A DNA stretch of 61,806 nucleotides from NCBI GenBank assembly GCA_036477795.1, contig JAZGDL010000253.1, forward strand, positions 1 to 61,806, read 5' to 3'. The position numbers and the translations under genes are program-made. The DNA is from JAZGDL01 sp036477795. GTDB lineage: Bacteria > Planctomycetota > Phycisphaerae > UBA1845. The notes below the pieces were generated by a model. It did not search any database. It was not told the origin of the DNA and saw only the letters and a list, made by a program, of their open reading frames with translations. The first letter of the stretch is position 1. The number at the start of each line of letters is the position of its first letter. Positions 8,836 to 17,794 of this stretch are shown here, piece by piece.

Positions 8836-9690
8836 ATGGCTAAACGACGCAGACAATCCGTCGAGAAGTACCATGACCGCGTGGCCGCCAACTATGACCA
8901 CAGCTACGATGACGCCTATTGGCAGTGGCACGACGTGATCACCTGGGACCACATCAAAGCCCACCTGCCCAAGAACCAGCGCTCACCGGTGCTGGACCTG
9001 GGCTGCGGCACGGGCAAATGGGCGGCCAGGCTCTCCAAGAGCGGTTTTACAGTGACATGCGTTGACATCAGCATGGCCATGCTGGACCGCGCCCGCGCCA
9101 AGCTCGCAGAGCTCAACGACACCCGCGCCCAATTCGTCCGTGCCGATCTCATGGACCTGTCCGCTCTTCCCGGCGACCACTTCTCGTTGGCAGTCGCCAT
9201 GGGCGAGCCCTTCGGCTGCACCGATTCGCCCCCCACAGCCCTAAAACAGATCCGCCGCCTGCTGAAACCTGACGCCATCCTTGTCGCGACATTCGACAAC
9301 AAACTGAGCGGCCTCGATTACTACCTGCACAGCGCCGACCCGTCTCAGATGCAGGAGTATTTGCGCAAGGGCCGAACGCAGTGGATCACCCGCGACCGCG
9401 AGGAGCGATTCCCGATCTATACCTTCACACCGTCACAACTACGCAAGCTGTTTGAAAAGGCCGGCTATGAAGTGGTCGACATGATCGGCAAGACGGTGCT
9501 ACCGATGCGTCACCATCGCCACCTTCTCGAAGACCCCACCGCCCGCCGCGCCTGGATGAAGATTGAGAAGTCTCTGCACCGCGACGAAGCAGCCATCGGC
9601 CGGGCGTCCCATTTGCAGATTGTGGCTGGGCCCGTCGCTCGCGCTCCGGGCTCTGATCAGAGCCCCAAGCGCAAGCGCGGGATGCGCTGA
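8836..9690 (+). CDS. Class I SAM-dependent methyltransferase
   Basis: 284 residues. Motif I is VLDLGCGTGKWAARLSKSG, then VTCVDISMAMLDRAR (acidic residue for the ribose), FVRADLMDLSALP and LLKPDAILVATFDN. This is the Methyltransf_11/25 type; the substrate (small molecule, lipid or protein) cannot be read from the sequence. Odd: the last residues, GSDQSPKRKRGMR, are encoded by a copy of the dispersed CCCAAGCGCCAGCGCGGGG family (9659-9682), and the stop lies just behind it, so the repeat has supplied a new C-terminus. No strong ribosome binding site precedes ATG 8836; the start is chosen from the family's N-terminal helix (YHDRVAANYDHSY). Confidence 0.85.
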   Translation: MAKRRRQSVEKYHDRVAANYDHSYDDAYWQWHDVITWDHIKAHLPKNQRSPVLDLGCGTGKWAARLSKSGFTVTCVDISMAMLDRARAKLAELNDTRAQFVRADLMDLSALPGDHFSLAVAMGEPFGCTDSPPTALKQIRRLLKPDAILVATFDNKLSGLDYYLHSADPSQMQEYLRKGRTQWITRDREERFPIYTFTPSQLRKLFEKAGYEVVDMIGKTVLPMRHHRHLLEDPTARRAWMKIEKSLHRDEAAIGRASHLQIVAGPVARAPGSDQSPKRKRGMR

Positions 9691-9818
9691 ACAGGTAAAA
9701 CCAGCCCGGCATCGCTCCACAGAAAGGACTTGAGGATAGTTACGACGGCACACGCCGGCAACAGTAGTCAGCACAGAACCACTCCTGCCTGTCCCGCCGG
9801 ATGTGATAGGATTCCGAT

Positions 9819-10772
9819 GTGGAAGGTGCAGCGGTTGACAAGCTACGCAACATCCGGCGTGCGGTGTCCGGTAAGGCCCTGTTCGCGGTGGCGGTGTGGG
9901 GTGCGTCTTTCGTGGCCACGCGCATCGCATTGGAGGGGTTCAACCCCTTCGGTCTGGTGGGGGTCCGGCTGATCACCGGCGTCGCGCTGCTGGTGATCAT
10001 CATCAAGGCCCGCGGCGGCCCGATCTGGCCCATGCCCGACGATGTCCCGGTTTGCGTGTTCCTTGGTGTGATATTGGGGGCCCATCTGCTGATTCAAGCC
10101 TACGGCCTGTGTTACACGTCGGCCATCAACACCGGGTGGATCATCGCTTTCATTCCCGTCACTATCGCGATCGGGGCCCAGCTCATGGGCAAGCAGCGTC
10201 TGGCGCGAATCGGCTGGTTGGGCGTGGTGGTAGCCACCGGCGGCGTGCTTTTGGTGACCATGCACTCGCCGCCGGATTTCAAACACGCCCGTTTCGGCGA
10301 CCTGCTTCAACTGACGTCGTGTCTGACCTGGACCGTCTACACGCTAGCCGCCACCGGGGCGGTCGCTCGAAGCGGCGCCTTACGCGTAACCACGTTCGCC
10401 ATGGTCGTCGCCGCCGTCGTGGTCACTTTGCCCACGCTCAAGGCAGGCGTACTCACAGGCGCCCTGACCGGCCGCGTTGTGCTTGCCACGGCGTTTCTCG
10501 GTCTGGTGTGCAGCGGAGTAGCCTACTTCCTCTGGCTGCAGGGCCAGCACGAACACGGCCCCACGCGGGTCGGTTCGCTGCTGTACTTCGAACCGTTTTT
10601 CACGCTGGCCGCCGCCGCTCTGCTGATCAGCGAGCCGGTGACCCTCAACACACTGTTCGGCGGTGTTACGGTCCTTTTCGGAGTATGGCTCGTCGCCAGA
10701 GGCGTCTCATTGCGATTGACCAAGCCGTCCCGTACGCGTGTCTCCGAGGCCGCGGATCGGGGAACGGATTGA
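9819..10772 (+). CDS. EamA/DMT-superfamily transporter
   Basis: 317 residues of mostly hydrophobic segments, about ten helices in two EamA repeats. The first repeat starts KALFAVAVWGASFVATRIAL and the second around LLQLTSCLTWTVYTLAATG. GVRLITGVALL and YFLWLQGQHEHGPTRVG...YFEPFFTLAAAALLISEPV match DMT exporters of the RhaT/YdcZ type. The substrate is unknown. GTG 9819 is used because there is no in-frame ATG before the first helix; AGGATT lies about 9 bases upstream. The gene stands alone, with repeats downstream. Confidence 0.85.
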   Translation: MEGAAVDKLRNIRRAVSGKALFAVAVWGASFVATRIALEGFNPFGLVGVRLITGVALLVIIIKARGGPIWPMPDDVPVCVFLGVILGAHLLIQAYGLCYTSAINTGWIIAFIPVTIAIGAQLMGKQRLARIGWLGVVVATGGVLLVTMHSPPDFKHARFGDLLQLTSCLTWTVYTLAATGAVARSGALRVTTFAMVVAAVVVTLPTLKAGVLTGALTGRVVLATAFLGLVCSGVAYFLWLQGQHEHGPTRVGSLLYFEPFFTLAAAALLISEPVTLNTLFGGVTVLFGVWLVARGVSLRLTKPSRTRVSEAADRGTD

Positions 10773-10848
10773 CCCCGAAGCCCCGACCGACAACGCGGGT
10801 GCCCGATCTGCATTGTTGCACCGAACCCTGCGTTGGACGCGAAACGTT

Positions 10849-10906
10849 TCGAAGTGGCTTGCCGTTTGGCAGACGCTCGAACAAGAGCCACCGCCGACAT
10901 CCACAT
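10849..10906 (-). repeat. Solitary REP-like element, copy B
   Basis: Reverse-strand match to copy A: AAGTGGCTTGCCGTTTGGCA then GACGCTCGA, ACAAGAGCC and ACATCCACAT. It lies in the 184-base gap between the EamA gene and the lipoprotein gene. A diverged inner part (GAAACGTTTCGCGTCCAACG in the repeat's own orientation) follows, as in the full elements at 59-60 kb, but no second arm was found. Confidence 0.8.
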
Positions 10907-10956
10907 CGAGGCACCAACACCATAAAACAACAACTCAGAGCCATGACCTTTGGGTC

Positions 10957-12129
10957 TTAACCACCGTCGCCACCGCCGTCTCCGTCACCATTCCCTTCAC
11001 TCGGTGACATGACCGCGTCGACACCTTCCGTCGTCTCGCCGGCTGTCACGCTGACGTCGTCGATGGTCAGATCCTCAAAGCCGCTTGCGGAGAACTCCAC
11101 CCGGTAGGTGCCCGCCGGCAAGCTACCCAGTGTGTAAGTGCCGTCCGCTTCGGTCGAGGTCGTGCCGAGCTCATCATCGCCGTCGAACGCCGTGACCGAG
11201 GCGGCTTCAATCGGGCCTGTGTCTCCATCGGTGACCGTGCCGGAGATGCTGCCGGCGTCCACCAGGTTGATGAGCCGCATGGCCAGCGACGGCTGGAAGC
11301 GGAAGTTGCGAATGGTGCTGACGTCATCGATTCGGCCGCCGGGGATGGGCGAGAAGGCCCGGCTGAGATCGATGTCCAGCAGCAGGGTGGTCTCGGTATC
11401 AGCCTCAACCTCGAAGGTGAACTTCAGTTTGATGCCGGACTGGGCCCCGCTGGGAACCCGGAGATTGAACTCTCTCATTTCTTCGTCGTCGAGAACCACC
11501 GTTCCCTCGGTCACCATGAGACGCATCTGCGTGTAGGTGCCGGCGGGGATTTCCGTAGCGGCCAGCAAGTCGGTTCGGCCGTTCTGGAGATCGAGCAGAT
11601 TGAAGCTCCGTTCGCCCTCGAAGATTACGATGAACGCGCTGTCGTCGTCTGAATCGTCATCGTCACCGTCGTCGCCGGTGGTGTTGCCGTCGTCGCCGTC
11701 CCCGCCGTTCGTGTTGCCGTCGTCGCCGTCGCCGCCGTTCGTGTTGCCGTCATCACCGTCGCCGCCGTTCGTGTTGCCGTCATCACCATCGCCGCCGTTC
11801 GTGTTGCCGTCATCACCGTCGCCGCCGTTCGTGTTGCCGTCGTCGCCGTCGCCGCCGTTCGTATTGCCGTCGTCGGCTTCCGCGGAGCGTACTTCGACGC
11901 GGGTAATAGTGATGAGAGCCTCTTTGATGAATTCGAACGGGAAAGGCTTATCGGTAACCAGGAGGCGGAGCGTGCCGGTGCTCGCGCCGTCGGCGTCGGT
12001 GGTGTCCCCCCCACCGTTGGTCGTATCCGTACCGCCTGGGGGAGGCGGGGCCAAGAAGCTACACGCGGCGCTGAACGCCAGCCCAATCGCCCCCAGAATC
12101 ATCATTTGTCTAAGCTTAGGAACCATCAT
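10957..12129 (-). CDS. DUF4382 lipoprotein with an Asp/Asn/Gly tandem repeat
   Basis: 390 residues. A signal peptide ends in a lipobox (LAFSAAC), so a lipid-anchored envelope protein is likely. The DUF4382 domain (GTLRLLVTDKPFP...VTRVEV, then FNLLDLQNG...EIPAGTYTQMRLMV) is interrupted by seven 10-residue repeats, six GNTNGGDGDD and one GNTTGDDGDD, followed by DDDDSDDD, an acidic and probably Ca-binding or flexible loop. The C-terminal 100 residues form a carboxypeptidase-regulatory-like beta domain (GSISGTVTDGDTGPIEAASV...GTYTLGSLPAGTYRVEFSA). AAGGGAG lies just upstream of two adjacent ATGs (12129 and 12126). The function is unknown; such proteins are usually surface-exposed. Confidence 0.8.
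   Translation of the reverse strand: MMVPKLRQMMILGAIGLAFSAACSFLAPPPPGGTDTTNGGGDTTDADGASTGTLRLLVTDKPFPFEFIKEALITITRVEVRSAEADDGNTNGGDGDDGNTNGGDGDDGNTNGGDGDDGNTNGGDGDDGNTNGGDGDDGNTNGGDGDDGNTTGDDGDDDDSDDDSAFIVIFEGERSFNLLDLQNGRTDLLAATEIPAGTYTQMRLMVTEGTVVLDDEEMREFNLRVPSGAQSGIKLKFTFEVEADTETTLLLDIDLSRAFSPIPGGRIDDVSTIRNFRFQPSLAMRLINLVDAGSISGTVTDGDTGPIEAASVTAFDGDDELGTTSTEADGTYTLGSLPAGTYRVEFSASGFEDLTIDDVSVTAGETTEGVDAVMSPSEGNGDGDGGGDGG
11670..11876. repeat. 30-bp coding tandem repeat (seven units)
   Basis: About seven units of GCCGTTCGTGTTGCCGTCGT plus ten more bases, encoding GNTNGGDGDD on the minus strand. Units differ mainly at synonymous positions (CGTCGTCGCC versus CATCACCGTC), so the array is not a fresh slippage product. 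Confidence 0.9.
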
Positions 12130-12288
12130 AAACTCCCTTGGTATAACACCCTGTGAGAATATCGGACGTACTCCGCGTACACGCTCCCGAACTATTAGCG
12201 CGGCTTATACCAGGTATCATACAATTTGGCTAGCCAAGTGGTGTGATCGACGGGAGCGTTGAAATTCGGTGCCCCGGGGGCGGTTTAT

Positions 12289-12747
12289 TCATGTCAGTTC
12301 GACGGTGAGCTCGAGTTCGACGGCGGCGTTGAGGGGGAGTTCTGCCACGCCCACGGCGGCACGGACGTGCTTGCCCTGTTCGCCGAAGATTCCGGCGAGC
12401 AGGTCACTGGCCCCGTTGGCGACCTTGGCCTGTTCGGTGAAGCCGGAGGCGCTGTTGACGAAGACCGCCAATCGAACGATGCGTTTGATCCGGTCGAGGC
12501 CGCCGGCGATGGATGCAGCCGCGGCCAGTGCGTTGATCACGGCGATGGCTGCGGCCTCGGCGGCTTGTTCGAGGGAGACGTCTGGGCCAACCTTGCCGGT
12601 GCAGGTCAGCCGGCCGTCTTTCATGGGAAGTTGACCGCTGGTGAGAATGATGCTGCCGGTGCGGATGGCGGGGACGTAGCTTCCGACCGGGGTGGGCACT
12701 TCAGGAAGAGTGATACCAAGGGAAGCCAACCTCTGAGTCGGTGTCAT
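12289..12747 (-). CDS. RidA/YjgF-family protein (first of two)
   Basis: 152 residues; the YjgF/chorismate-mutase-like fold of RidA proteins, which deaminate reactive enamine/imine intermediates. Seen: ASLGITLPEVPTPVGSYVPA, ILTSGQLPMKDG, QAAEAAAIAVINALAAA and RAAVGVAELPLNAAVELELT. It belongs to the longer YjgF subgroup with the ASLGI.LP start rather than archetypal RidA. ATG 12747 follows AGGA by 6 bases; an earlier in-frame ATG would overlap the upstream gene. The gene is 61 bases downstream of a second RidA-like gene on the same strand. Confidence 0.85.
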   Translation of the reverse strand: MTPTQRLASLGITLPEVPTPVGSYVPAIRTGSIILTSGQLPMKDGRLTCTGKVGPDVSLEQAAEAAAIAVINALAAAASIAGGLDRIKRIVRLAVFVNSASGFTEQAKVANGASDLLAGIFGEQGKHVRAAVGVAELPLNAAVELELTVELT

Positions 12748-12808
12748 TCCATCCTGCTCACAATTCGCGGTCGGCACCGGTTGCACTTCGGCATGGACCT
12801 GTGGCTGT

Positions 12809-13273
12809 TCATGTGGCACGGTTTTTGGGAATCATGGCGATGGCCTCGATTTCGACCAGCAGCTCCGGGCGGCAGATGCGTGCCTCAATGCAGGTGCTGG
12901 CCGGCAGGGGATCGAGCCGCTGCTCGGCGTAGAACGCGTTACGAATCTTGTTGAATTCGTCGTAATCGCGGAAGTCGACCAGATAGCACGTGGTCCGCAC
13001 CACGTCGTGCCAGTCGGCTCCTTCGCTTTCGAGCAGGCCGGCAATGTTGTGGAACGTGCGGCGCGTCTGGGCCTTGACGTCGCCGAGGTGGATCGACTGA
13101 CCGTCCTCGTTCACGGCGGCTGTCCCGGAGATGAACAGCATGATGCAGTTATCCAACTCCACGCGCATCCCGCGGGAGAACGAGACCTTCTTTTCATAGT
13201 CATAGGCCTCGTTGAGCACGTCCTTGTTTTCGATTGCAGATTTCTTGATGCGAGTTTTATCTGCCACGGTCAT
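12809..13273 (-). CDS. RidA/YjgF-family protein (second of two)
   Basis: 154 residues; a diverged YjgF homologue: FSRGMRVELDNCIMLFISGTAAVNEDG, then QTRRTFHNIAGLLESEGADW, DVVRTTCYLVDFRDYDEFNKIR and PASTCIEARICRPELLVEIEAIA. The conserved Arg of RidA (ARICRPELLVEIEA) is present. ATG 13273 is directly behind AGGAG, which is too close for an optimal site, so a start some codons upstream cannot be excluded. The partner at 12289-12747 is only distantly similar, so this is an old paralogue pair rather than a recent duplication. Confidence 0.82.
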   Translation of the reverse strand: MTVADKTRIKKSAIENKDVLNEAYDYEKKVSFSRGMRVELDNCIMLFISGTAAVNEDGQSIHLGDVKAQTRRTFHNIAGLLESEGADWHDVVRTTCYLVDFRDYDEFNKIRNAFYAEQRLDPLPASTCIEARICRPELLVEIEAIAMIPKNRAT

Positions 13274-13357
13274 CTCCTGTTGCTCCGTGCATAGGGGGTG
13301 TCGTGAATCGTACATTTGCGATAATACCTCAGTCTTGGGTTCCGTGTCTGGGCGGTG

Positions 13358-13452
13358 AGTTCGAGTTTCGTAACTGTTTCGGATTTCGTGCCTCGCGCTT
13401 CGAGAAGGGAATCCACAATCGTCGATTCCCCATCGTCAATCGTCAATCGTCA
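13358..13452. repeat. R10 fragment followed by heptamer tract
   Basis: 13358-13412 (GTTTCGGATTTCGTGCCTCG then CGCTTCGAGAAGGG) is a reverse-strand relative of the roughly 100-bp repeats at 32902 and 50984. 13420-13452 is AATCGTC heptamers, which also encode the last residues (LTIDD) and stop of the PEP-CTERM gene. Confidence 0.75.
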
Positions 13453-14107
13453 ATCGCCGGCGCCGTAGCGACACTCCCAGCGCCAGTACCATGAGCGTCA
13501 GCGTGGCCGGCTCGGGGGTCACATGAAGGTAGAAATGCTCGTCCTCGTAGAAGCGGTCGAAGTCGAGTTCGTGGCGCAGGCCCATGGCGAATTCCAGATC
13601 GTAGAAGTCGGGGTCCGTCGAGGGATCTACGAACATGGTGAAGGTGAAGAGCTGCGGTCCCGTGAAGAGGATTCCGGAATCCTGGGGAGTCGTAAAATAC
13701 GGGCGGTCCGGGTCCGGAATTAAGTCTCCGGTTTGAAGGAACCAAGCCGGGTCCGGCGAGTACGTTAACGTACCGCCGTTTTCGACGCCCGTGGTTTCCA
13801 TCCGCTTCAATTCCACGGCGTATTTGAAGTTCTCCAGGTTCTGCAAGTCGATCCGCACCGACAGGTCGACGTTCCCACCCGGGGCGACCTCGAAGAACTT
13901 CAACAGGCCGCGGTCCGTCGCGCCGGTGCCGGACTCGTCCGGATCGACGAGACCGTTAAAGTTTAGCACTTCCAGCGCACCCGCAACCGGAGGTGGACCA
14001 CCGCCATGGCAGTCCCGGCAATTGCGCCCGTAGTTGGGTCGCCCCAGCGCTGTGGAACCCGCAAGGAGACAGACGGCTCCGCATACTACAAGACCTGATC
14101 GTGGCAT
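13436..14107 (-). CDS. Secreted PEP-CTERM protein with one CXXCH
   Basis: 223 residues. A signal peptide (LVVCGAVCLLAGSTALG) is followed by NCRDCHGGG, a single haem-c-type motif, then about 150 residues without recognisable domain, then TPEPATLTLMVLALGVSLRR, a PEP-CTERM sorting signal with its helix and Arg cluster. Such proteins are exported and processed by an exosortase; no exosortase gene is in the window. ATG 14107 has GGGAGG 9 bases upstream. Odd: the final LTIDD and stop codon are formed by GATTGAC repeat units, so the repeat replaced or extended the original C-terminus. Confidence 0.82.
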   Translation of the reverse strand: MPRSGLVVCGAVCLLAGSTALGRPNYGRNCRDCHGGGPPPVAGALEVLNFNGLVDPDESGTGATDRGLLKFFEVAPGGNVDLSVRIDLQNLENFKYAVELKRMETTGVENGGTLTYSPDPAWFLQTGDLIPDPDRPYFTTPQDSGILFTGPQLFTFTMFVDPSTDPDFYDLEFAMGLRHELDFDRFYEDEHFYLHVTPEPATLTLMVLALGVSLRRRRLTIDD

Positions 14108-14649
14108 GAACTTTCCCTCCCCGTCGACCTCCAGACAACTTCGACACCGAGTGCGTCGCACCAGGTTTTGCACAGTCACGCAGATCACGGCATCTCCTCT
14201 ACGGCGAACCCACACCGTGATCAGTTCAATTGTATCCAACAAGTATCACCGAAAACAAGCGGCCCGCTACGTAATAGGCCGCTCCACTTACATCCGCCGC
14301 CGGCGTTTTCGCTCATTTGTGAGAAACCCGCGGCGACCAGGCGCTTTCTCGGACTGGTTTCGCCGCCGCCTTGCAAGCGATACCGGTCCTTTCCCTGCTT
14401 CACTTCATCGGGTGTGGGGGGCTGGATCAGAATTAGTGACCGCATTCCGTCTTCCGCGCCCTTGCATCGAGGCTTCTTCGCAAGTAAGATGAATATGAGT
14501 TGGCGGGCATGCGCAGACAGACGCGCGGGGTGCTTGAGACGCAAGCGGAAGTCGTCGACGAAATCCCAGCTCTTGGAGCGCGGTCTTGTGTCCTCCTGTG
14601 GAATGTCTGCTCGGTTCTGTGGATTGTCTTCTTCGAAGGGAGGGGTCCC
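14108..14649. other. Intergenic region upstream of the tandem secreted-protein genes
   Basis: No convincing gene; reading frames here lack family features. The last about 130 bases (14520-14649) resemble 17669-17794 upstream of the second paralogue (for example GGAATGTCTGCTC and the shared GAAGGGAG ribosome binding site), so the duplication that made the two genes included leader sequence and possibly the promoter. Confidence 0.6.
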
Positions 14650-17646
14650 ATGCACCATAGTTACGCTATCGTCCGATGTGCCATCGTCGGGGCCTTTGTT
14701 CTAGCCTTTGGGGCCTGGTCGTCACGTGCCGAAGAGGTCTGGTCTGCACGGCAAGGGACCACGACGCTGGTCTTGTATCACGATGCACTCGATGATCTCG
14801 GCGTGTTCGTGTCGGCCGCGGCTGAGGGCGTGTCGCCCAGCGAACCGTTCTCCAGGCTGGAACTTGCGGTCGCCGCAAGCTCCGACCTGACGTTCATCGT
14901 GGACCAGGGCGGCGTGGTCGAGATGTTCGGTCGCCGGATTCACCTGGTTGAGGGCCTGGAGTTTCTGGCGCGGTCCGGGGAGCATATCGTAACTGACTTG
15001 GCCATCTCCACTGACACCCATCCGAGCCCCAAGCGCCGGCGCGGGGCATCCGCACCGGCCGCCGACTTGTCCGGTTGCTTAAATGGATGCCTGGAGTTGC
15101 ACGATTTCAAAGTGGGTTTTGATCCGAGAACCGAAAGGCTGACCATCTTCAGCAGGCAGGTGACCGTTTCGCAGTCGTTGGCTGATGCGCTGGGCGACCC
15201 CCGGCTGGTGGGCACCGTAATGGGGACGGCCGAGATGGTCGTTGACGCCCAATGGATCGGCGGCGACGAGCCGGTGCCCCTTCCAGAGCTACAGCACGCT
15301 GTTGGCGCTGAGGGTGGCGGCTTTATCGGTCCGGACGTGACCATGTGCCAGGTTTTCGGTCTGATGCAGTTCGGCCGGTTGGGAGACATCGTGGGGCTGG
15401 CCTCGGGCGGAACTTCGTGGAACATCGGCGACGAGGAGCTGGATTGGCTTGCAAGTCCGAGTCCTTTTCATCCGTTCATCGTCTTCAACCTGTACCGGCT
15501 CCAGACCGTCGATGGCAGCGAGCGTTTCGAGCAGGTCGGGCAGTCCTGGATCAAGCACGGTTTCTGCGCCCTGGACCAAACGCAGTGCGGGGGGCCGCTC
15601 TGCGTGGCCACCGGGTGCCGCAGCCTGAACGTCAATTGCACCGACCCCTACACGCCGTCGTTGAACTCCTCACAGTTTGGGCTGGGGCCGCGCTTCGAAC
15701 TCAATCCGTGGACCGGAGGTTGGACCCGCGATGGTTCGCACTTTATACAAGGGGGCGGTCACACCGCCATCTCGCATCGTTTGCAGGTGCACGACGCTGA
15801 CCTGGACCCGGCCCAGAACGCCGGAGCCACCTACTACACCGACCAGTTCTACATCACCCACGATGACGTCGATGTAATGAACAACTCCGGCTGGCAGCCG
15901 GTATCGGTGGCGGGTACACCGGGTGGCACCTGGGCGTTCGGGATGGCCGGGGCCGCAGATCCTCCCACGACCGCGCCCACCATTGGTTTCTCCATTGACG
16001 CCTGGACCGGGGCCCAGCAGACCATGCTGGCCCAGGAGGTTCCTCCGGTGGAATTCGTCTCGCCCGACGGGCGCTGTGTGTTGGCGGCCGAGGTGACCAA
16101 CCTGGGAGGTGGGGCTTGGCACTACGAGTATGCTCTGCTCAACATCGATATGGACCGGCAAGTCGGATCGTTCAGCATTCCCATCTCCGCCGGAACCCCG
16201 GTAACCAACGTCGGTTTCCACGCGGTCGAGCACCACGACGAGGAGTTCAATACCGTGGACGGCGATCAGGTTGCCATCGACAACGCTCCCTGGAGCTGGG
16301 GAGTCACCTTGGACGCGGTGGTCTGGAGCACCACGACCAACCCGCTGCGCTGGGGCACGTTGTACAACTTCCGTTTTGATGCCGGCGCCCCATCGGTGGA
16401 CACGACGGTGACGCTGGGGCTGTTCCGGCCGGGCACGCCCAGCGAGGTTTCCGGGACGACCGTGGGGCCGCAGTTGGGGCCCCCGGATTGCAACGGAAAC
16501 GGGTATCCCGACAATTGCGATGTTGATTGCGCTTCGCCCGGGTGCAGCCCGCCGTGCGGAGGCAGCGAGGACTGCAACGGCAGCGGGATTCCCGACGAGT
16601 GCGAGCTTGCCGACAACGACTGCAACGGCAACGAGATACCGGACGAGTGCGACATCAGCGGCACTGGCAGCGAGCTGCCAGTGGCACCGGGGGGCGGTAC
16701 CAGTGACGACTGCAACACCAACGGGATACCGGACGAGTGCGAGCTTGCCGACAATGACTGCAACTCCAACGGTACCCTGGACGAGTGCGACGTAGATGCG
16801 GGAACCAGCCCGGATTGCAATGGCAGCGGTATTCCCGACGAGTGCGAGCTTGTCGACAACGACTGTAACACTAACGGCACACCGGACGAGTGCGACGTCG
16901 ACGATGGAACGAGCGAAGACTGCGACGGCAACGGTGTCCCGGATGAGTGTGAGGTCGATCCGCAGTGCATCGCCGACCTTTGCGAAGAGGCCATCGCCAT
17001 CTGCCCGGGGTCCTTCAGCGGCAGCACCGTCAATGCCGACAGCGACGGTTCGGCTTCCTGCGGGTCGTCGAATCTCAGCAATTCCGTGTGGTACAGCTAC
17101 ATTCCCGGCAGCGACGGGCCGTTGACGCTCACCACCTGCGGGGCCGGCGACTATGACACGGTCATCTCCATGCACACCGGCTGTCCGGGCACCACCGACA
17201 ATCAGCATGCCTGCATGGACGACGGCTGCCCCGAACTGGGCTTCAAAACCGATCTGAACACCGTGGTCGCAGCGGGCGTCAGGTATCTGATTCGTGTGTC
17301 GGGATTCAACCGTGCCAGCGGATCGTTCGTGCTGACCCTCGCCGGCCCGGAGTGCGGGTTTTTGGATTGCAACGGTAACGGGATCGACGACGCCATCGAC
17401 GTCGCCGACGGGACCAGCTACGACTTCAACGCCAACGGCATTCCCGACGAGTGCGAGGCGTTGTGCGATTTCGACGGTGACGGCGATGTGGACGTGTACG
17501 ACTACGAATCGTACTTGACGTGTATGCGGGAGTACGCTGAGGGCGATCCGACCCAATGCCAGGTCATGGACGTCAACGGCGACGGTGTCGTGGATACGAT
17601 CGACTGGCGTGCTTTCCAGGTGCTGTTCACCGGCTCCGGGCCGTAG
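14650..17646 (+). CDS. Large secreted protein with Ca-type DCNGNG repeats and dockerin-like tail (paralogue 1)
   Basis: 998 residues. Signal peptide 1-27 (IVGAFVLAFGAWSSRA); about 580 residues of unrecognised, probably beta-rich sequence; residues about 612-770 carry repeated DCNGSGIPDECEL units (thrombospondin type 3-like, Asp/Cys-rich, probably Ca-binding); about 776-900 a beta-sandwich like those after proteases (NSVWYSYIPGSDGPLTLTTC); 937-998 two EF-hand-like loops (DFDGDGDVDVYDYESYL and DVNGDGVVDTIDWRAFQ), a dockerin-like end. ATG 14650 has GGGAGGGG close upstream. Residues about 125-131 (SPKRRRG) come from a dispersed repeat (15024-15046). The function is unknown; an exported structural or adhesive role is an inference. 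Confidence 0.85.
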   Translation: MHHSYAIVRCAIVGAFVLAFGAWSSRAEEVWSARQGTTTLVLYHDALDDLGVFVSAAAEGVSPSEPFSRLELAVAASSDLTFIVDQGGVVEMFGRRIHLVEGLEFLARSGEHIVTDLAISTDTHPSPKRRRGASAPAADLSGCLNGCLELHDFKVGFDPRTERLTIFSRQVTVSQSLADALGDPRLVGTVMGTAEMVVDAQWIGGDEPVPLPELQHAVGAEGGGFIGPDVTMCQVFGLMQFGRLGDIVGLASGGTSWNIGDEELDWLASPSPFHPFIVFNLYRLQTVDGSERFEQVGQSWIKHGFCALDQTQCGGPLCVATGCRSLNVNCTDPYTPSLNSSQFGLGPRFELNPWTGGWTRDGSHFIQGGGHTAISHRLQVHDADLDPAQNAGATYYTDQFYITHDDVDVMNNSGWQPVSVAGTPGGTWAFGMAGAADPPTTAPTIGFSIDAWTGAQQTMLAQEVPPVEFVSPDGRCVLAAEVTNLGGGAWHYEYALLNIDMDRQVGSFSIPISAGTPVTNVGFHAVEHHDEEFNTVDGDQVAIDNAPWSWGVTLDAVVWSTTTNPLRWGTLYNFRFDAGAPSVDTTVTLGLFRPGTPSEVSGTTVGPQLGPPDCNGNGYPDNCDVDCASPGCSPPCGGSEDCNGSGIPDECELADNDCNGNEIPDECDISGTGSELPVAPGGGTSDDCNTNGIPDECELADNDCNSNGTLDECDVDAGTSPDCNGSGIPDECELVDNDCNTNGTPDECDVDDGTSEDCDGNGVPDECEVDPQCIADLCEEAIAICPGSFSGSTVNADSDGSASCGSSNLSNSVWYSYIPGSDGPLTLTTCGAGDYDTVISMHTGCPGTTDNQHACMDDGCPELGFKTDLNTVVAAGVRYLIRVSGFNRASGSFVLTLAGPECGFLDCNGNGIDDAIDVADGTSYDFNANGIPDECEALCDFDGDGDVDVYDYESYLTCMREYAEGDPTQCQVMDVNGDGVVDTIDWRAFQVLFTGSGP

Positions 17647-17794
17647 TCAGCGTCGCAGAAGGAAATAGGTGCCGGGTGCATGTGCGCAAGCGAAAGTCGC
17701 CGGCGAAGTTCTCGCTCCAGGGGCGCGGTCCGGCGTGCTTCCGTGGAATGTCTGCTCCGGTTTGTGGGTTGTTTTCTTTGAAGGGAGAGGTGCC

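Noticed and set aside
11670..11876. Regularly spaced 30-bp repeats resembling a CRISPR array
   Set aside because: Repeats are contiguous without unique spacers and encode GNTNGGDGDD in a lipoprotein reading frame.
14500..14649. N-terminal extension of the first giant secreted protein
   Set aside because: The signal peptide and a strong ribosome binding site place the start at 14650; the extra codons match leader sequence duplicated before the second paralogue.
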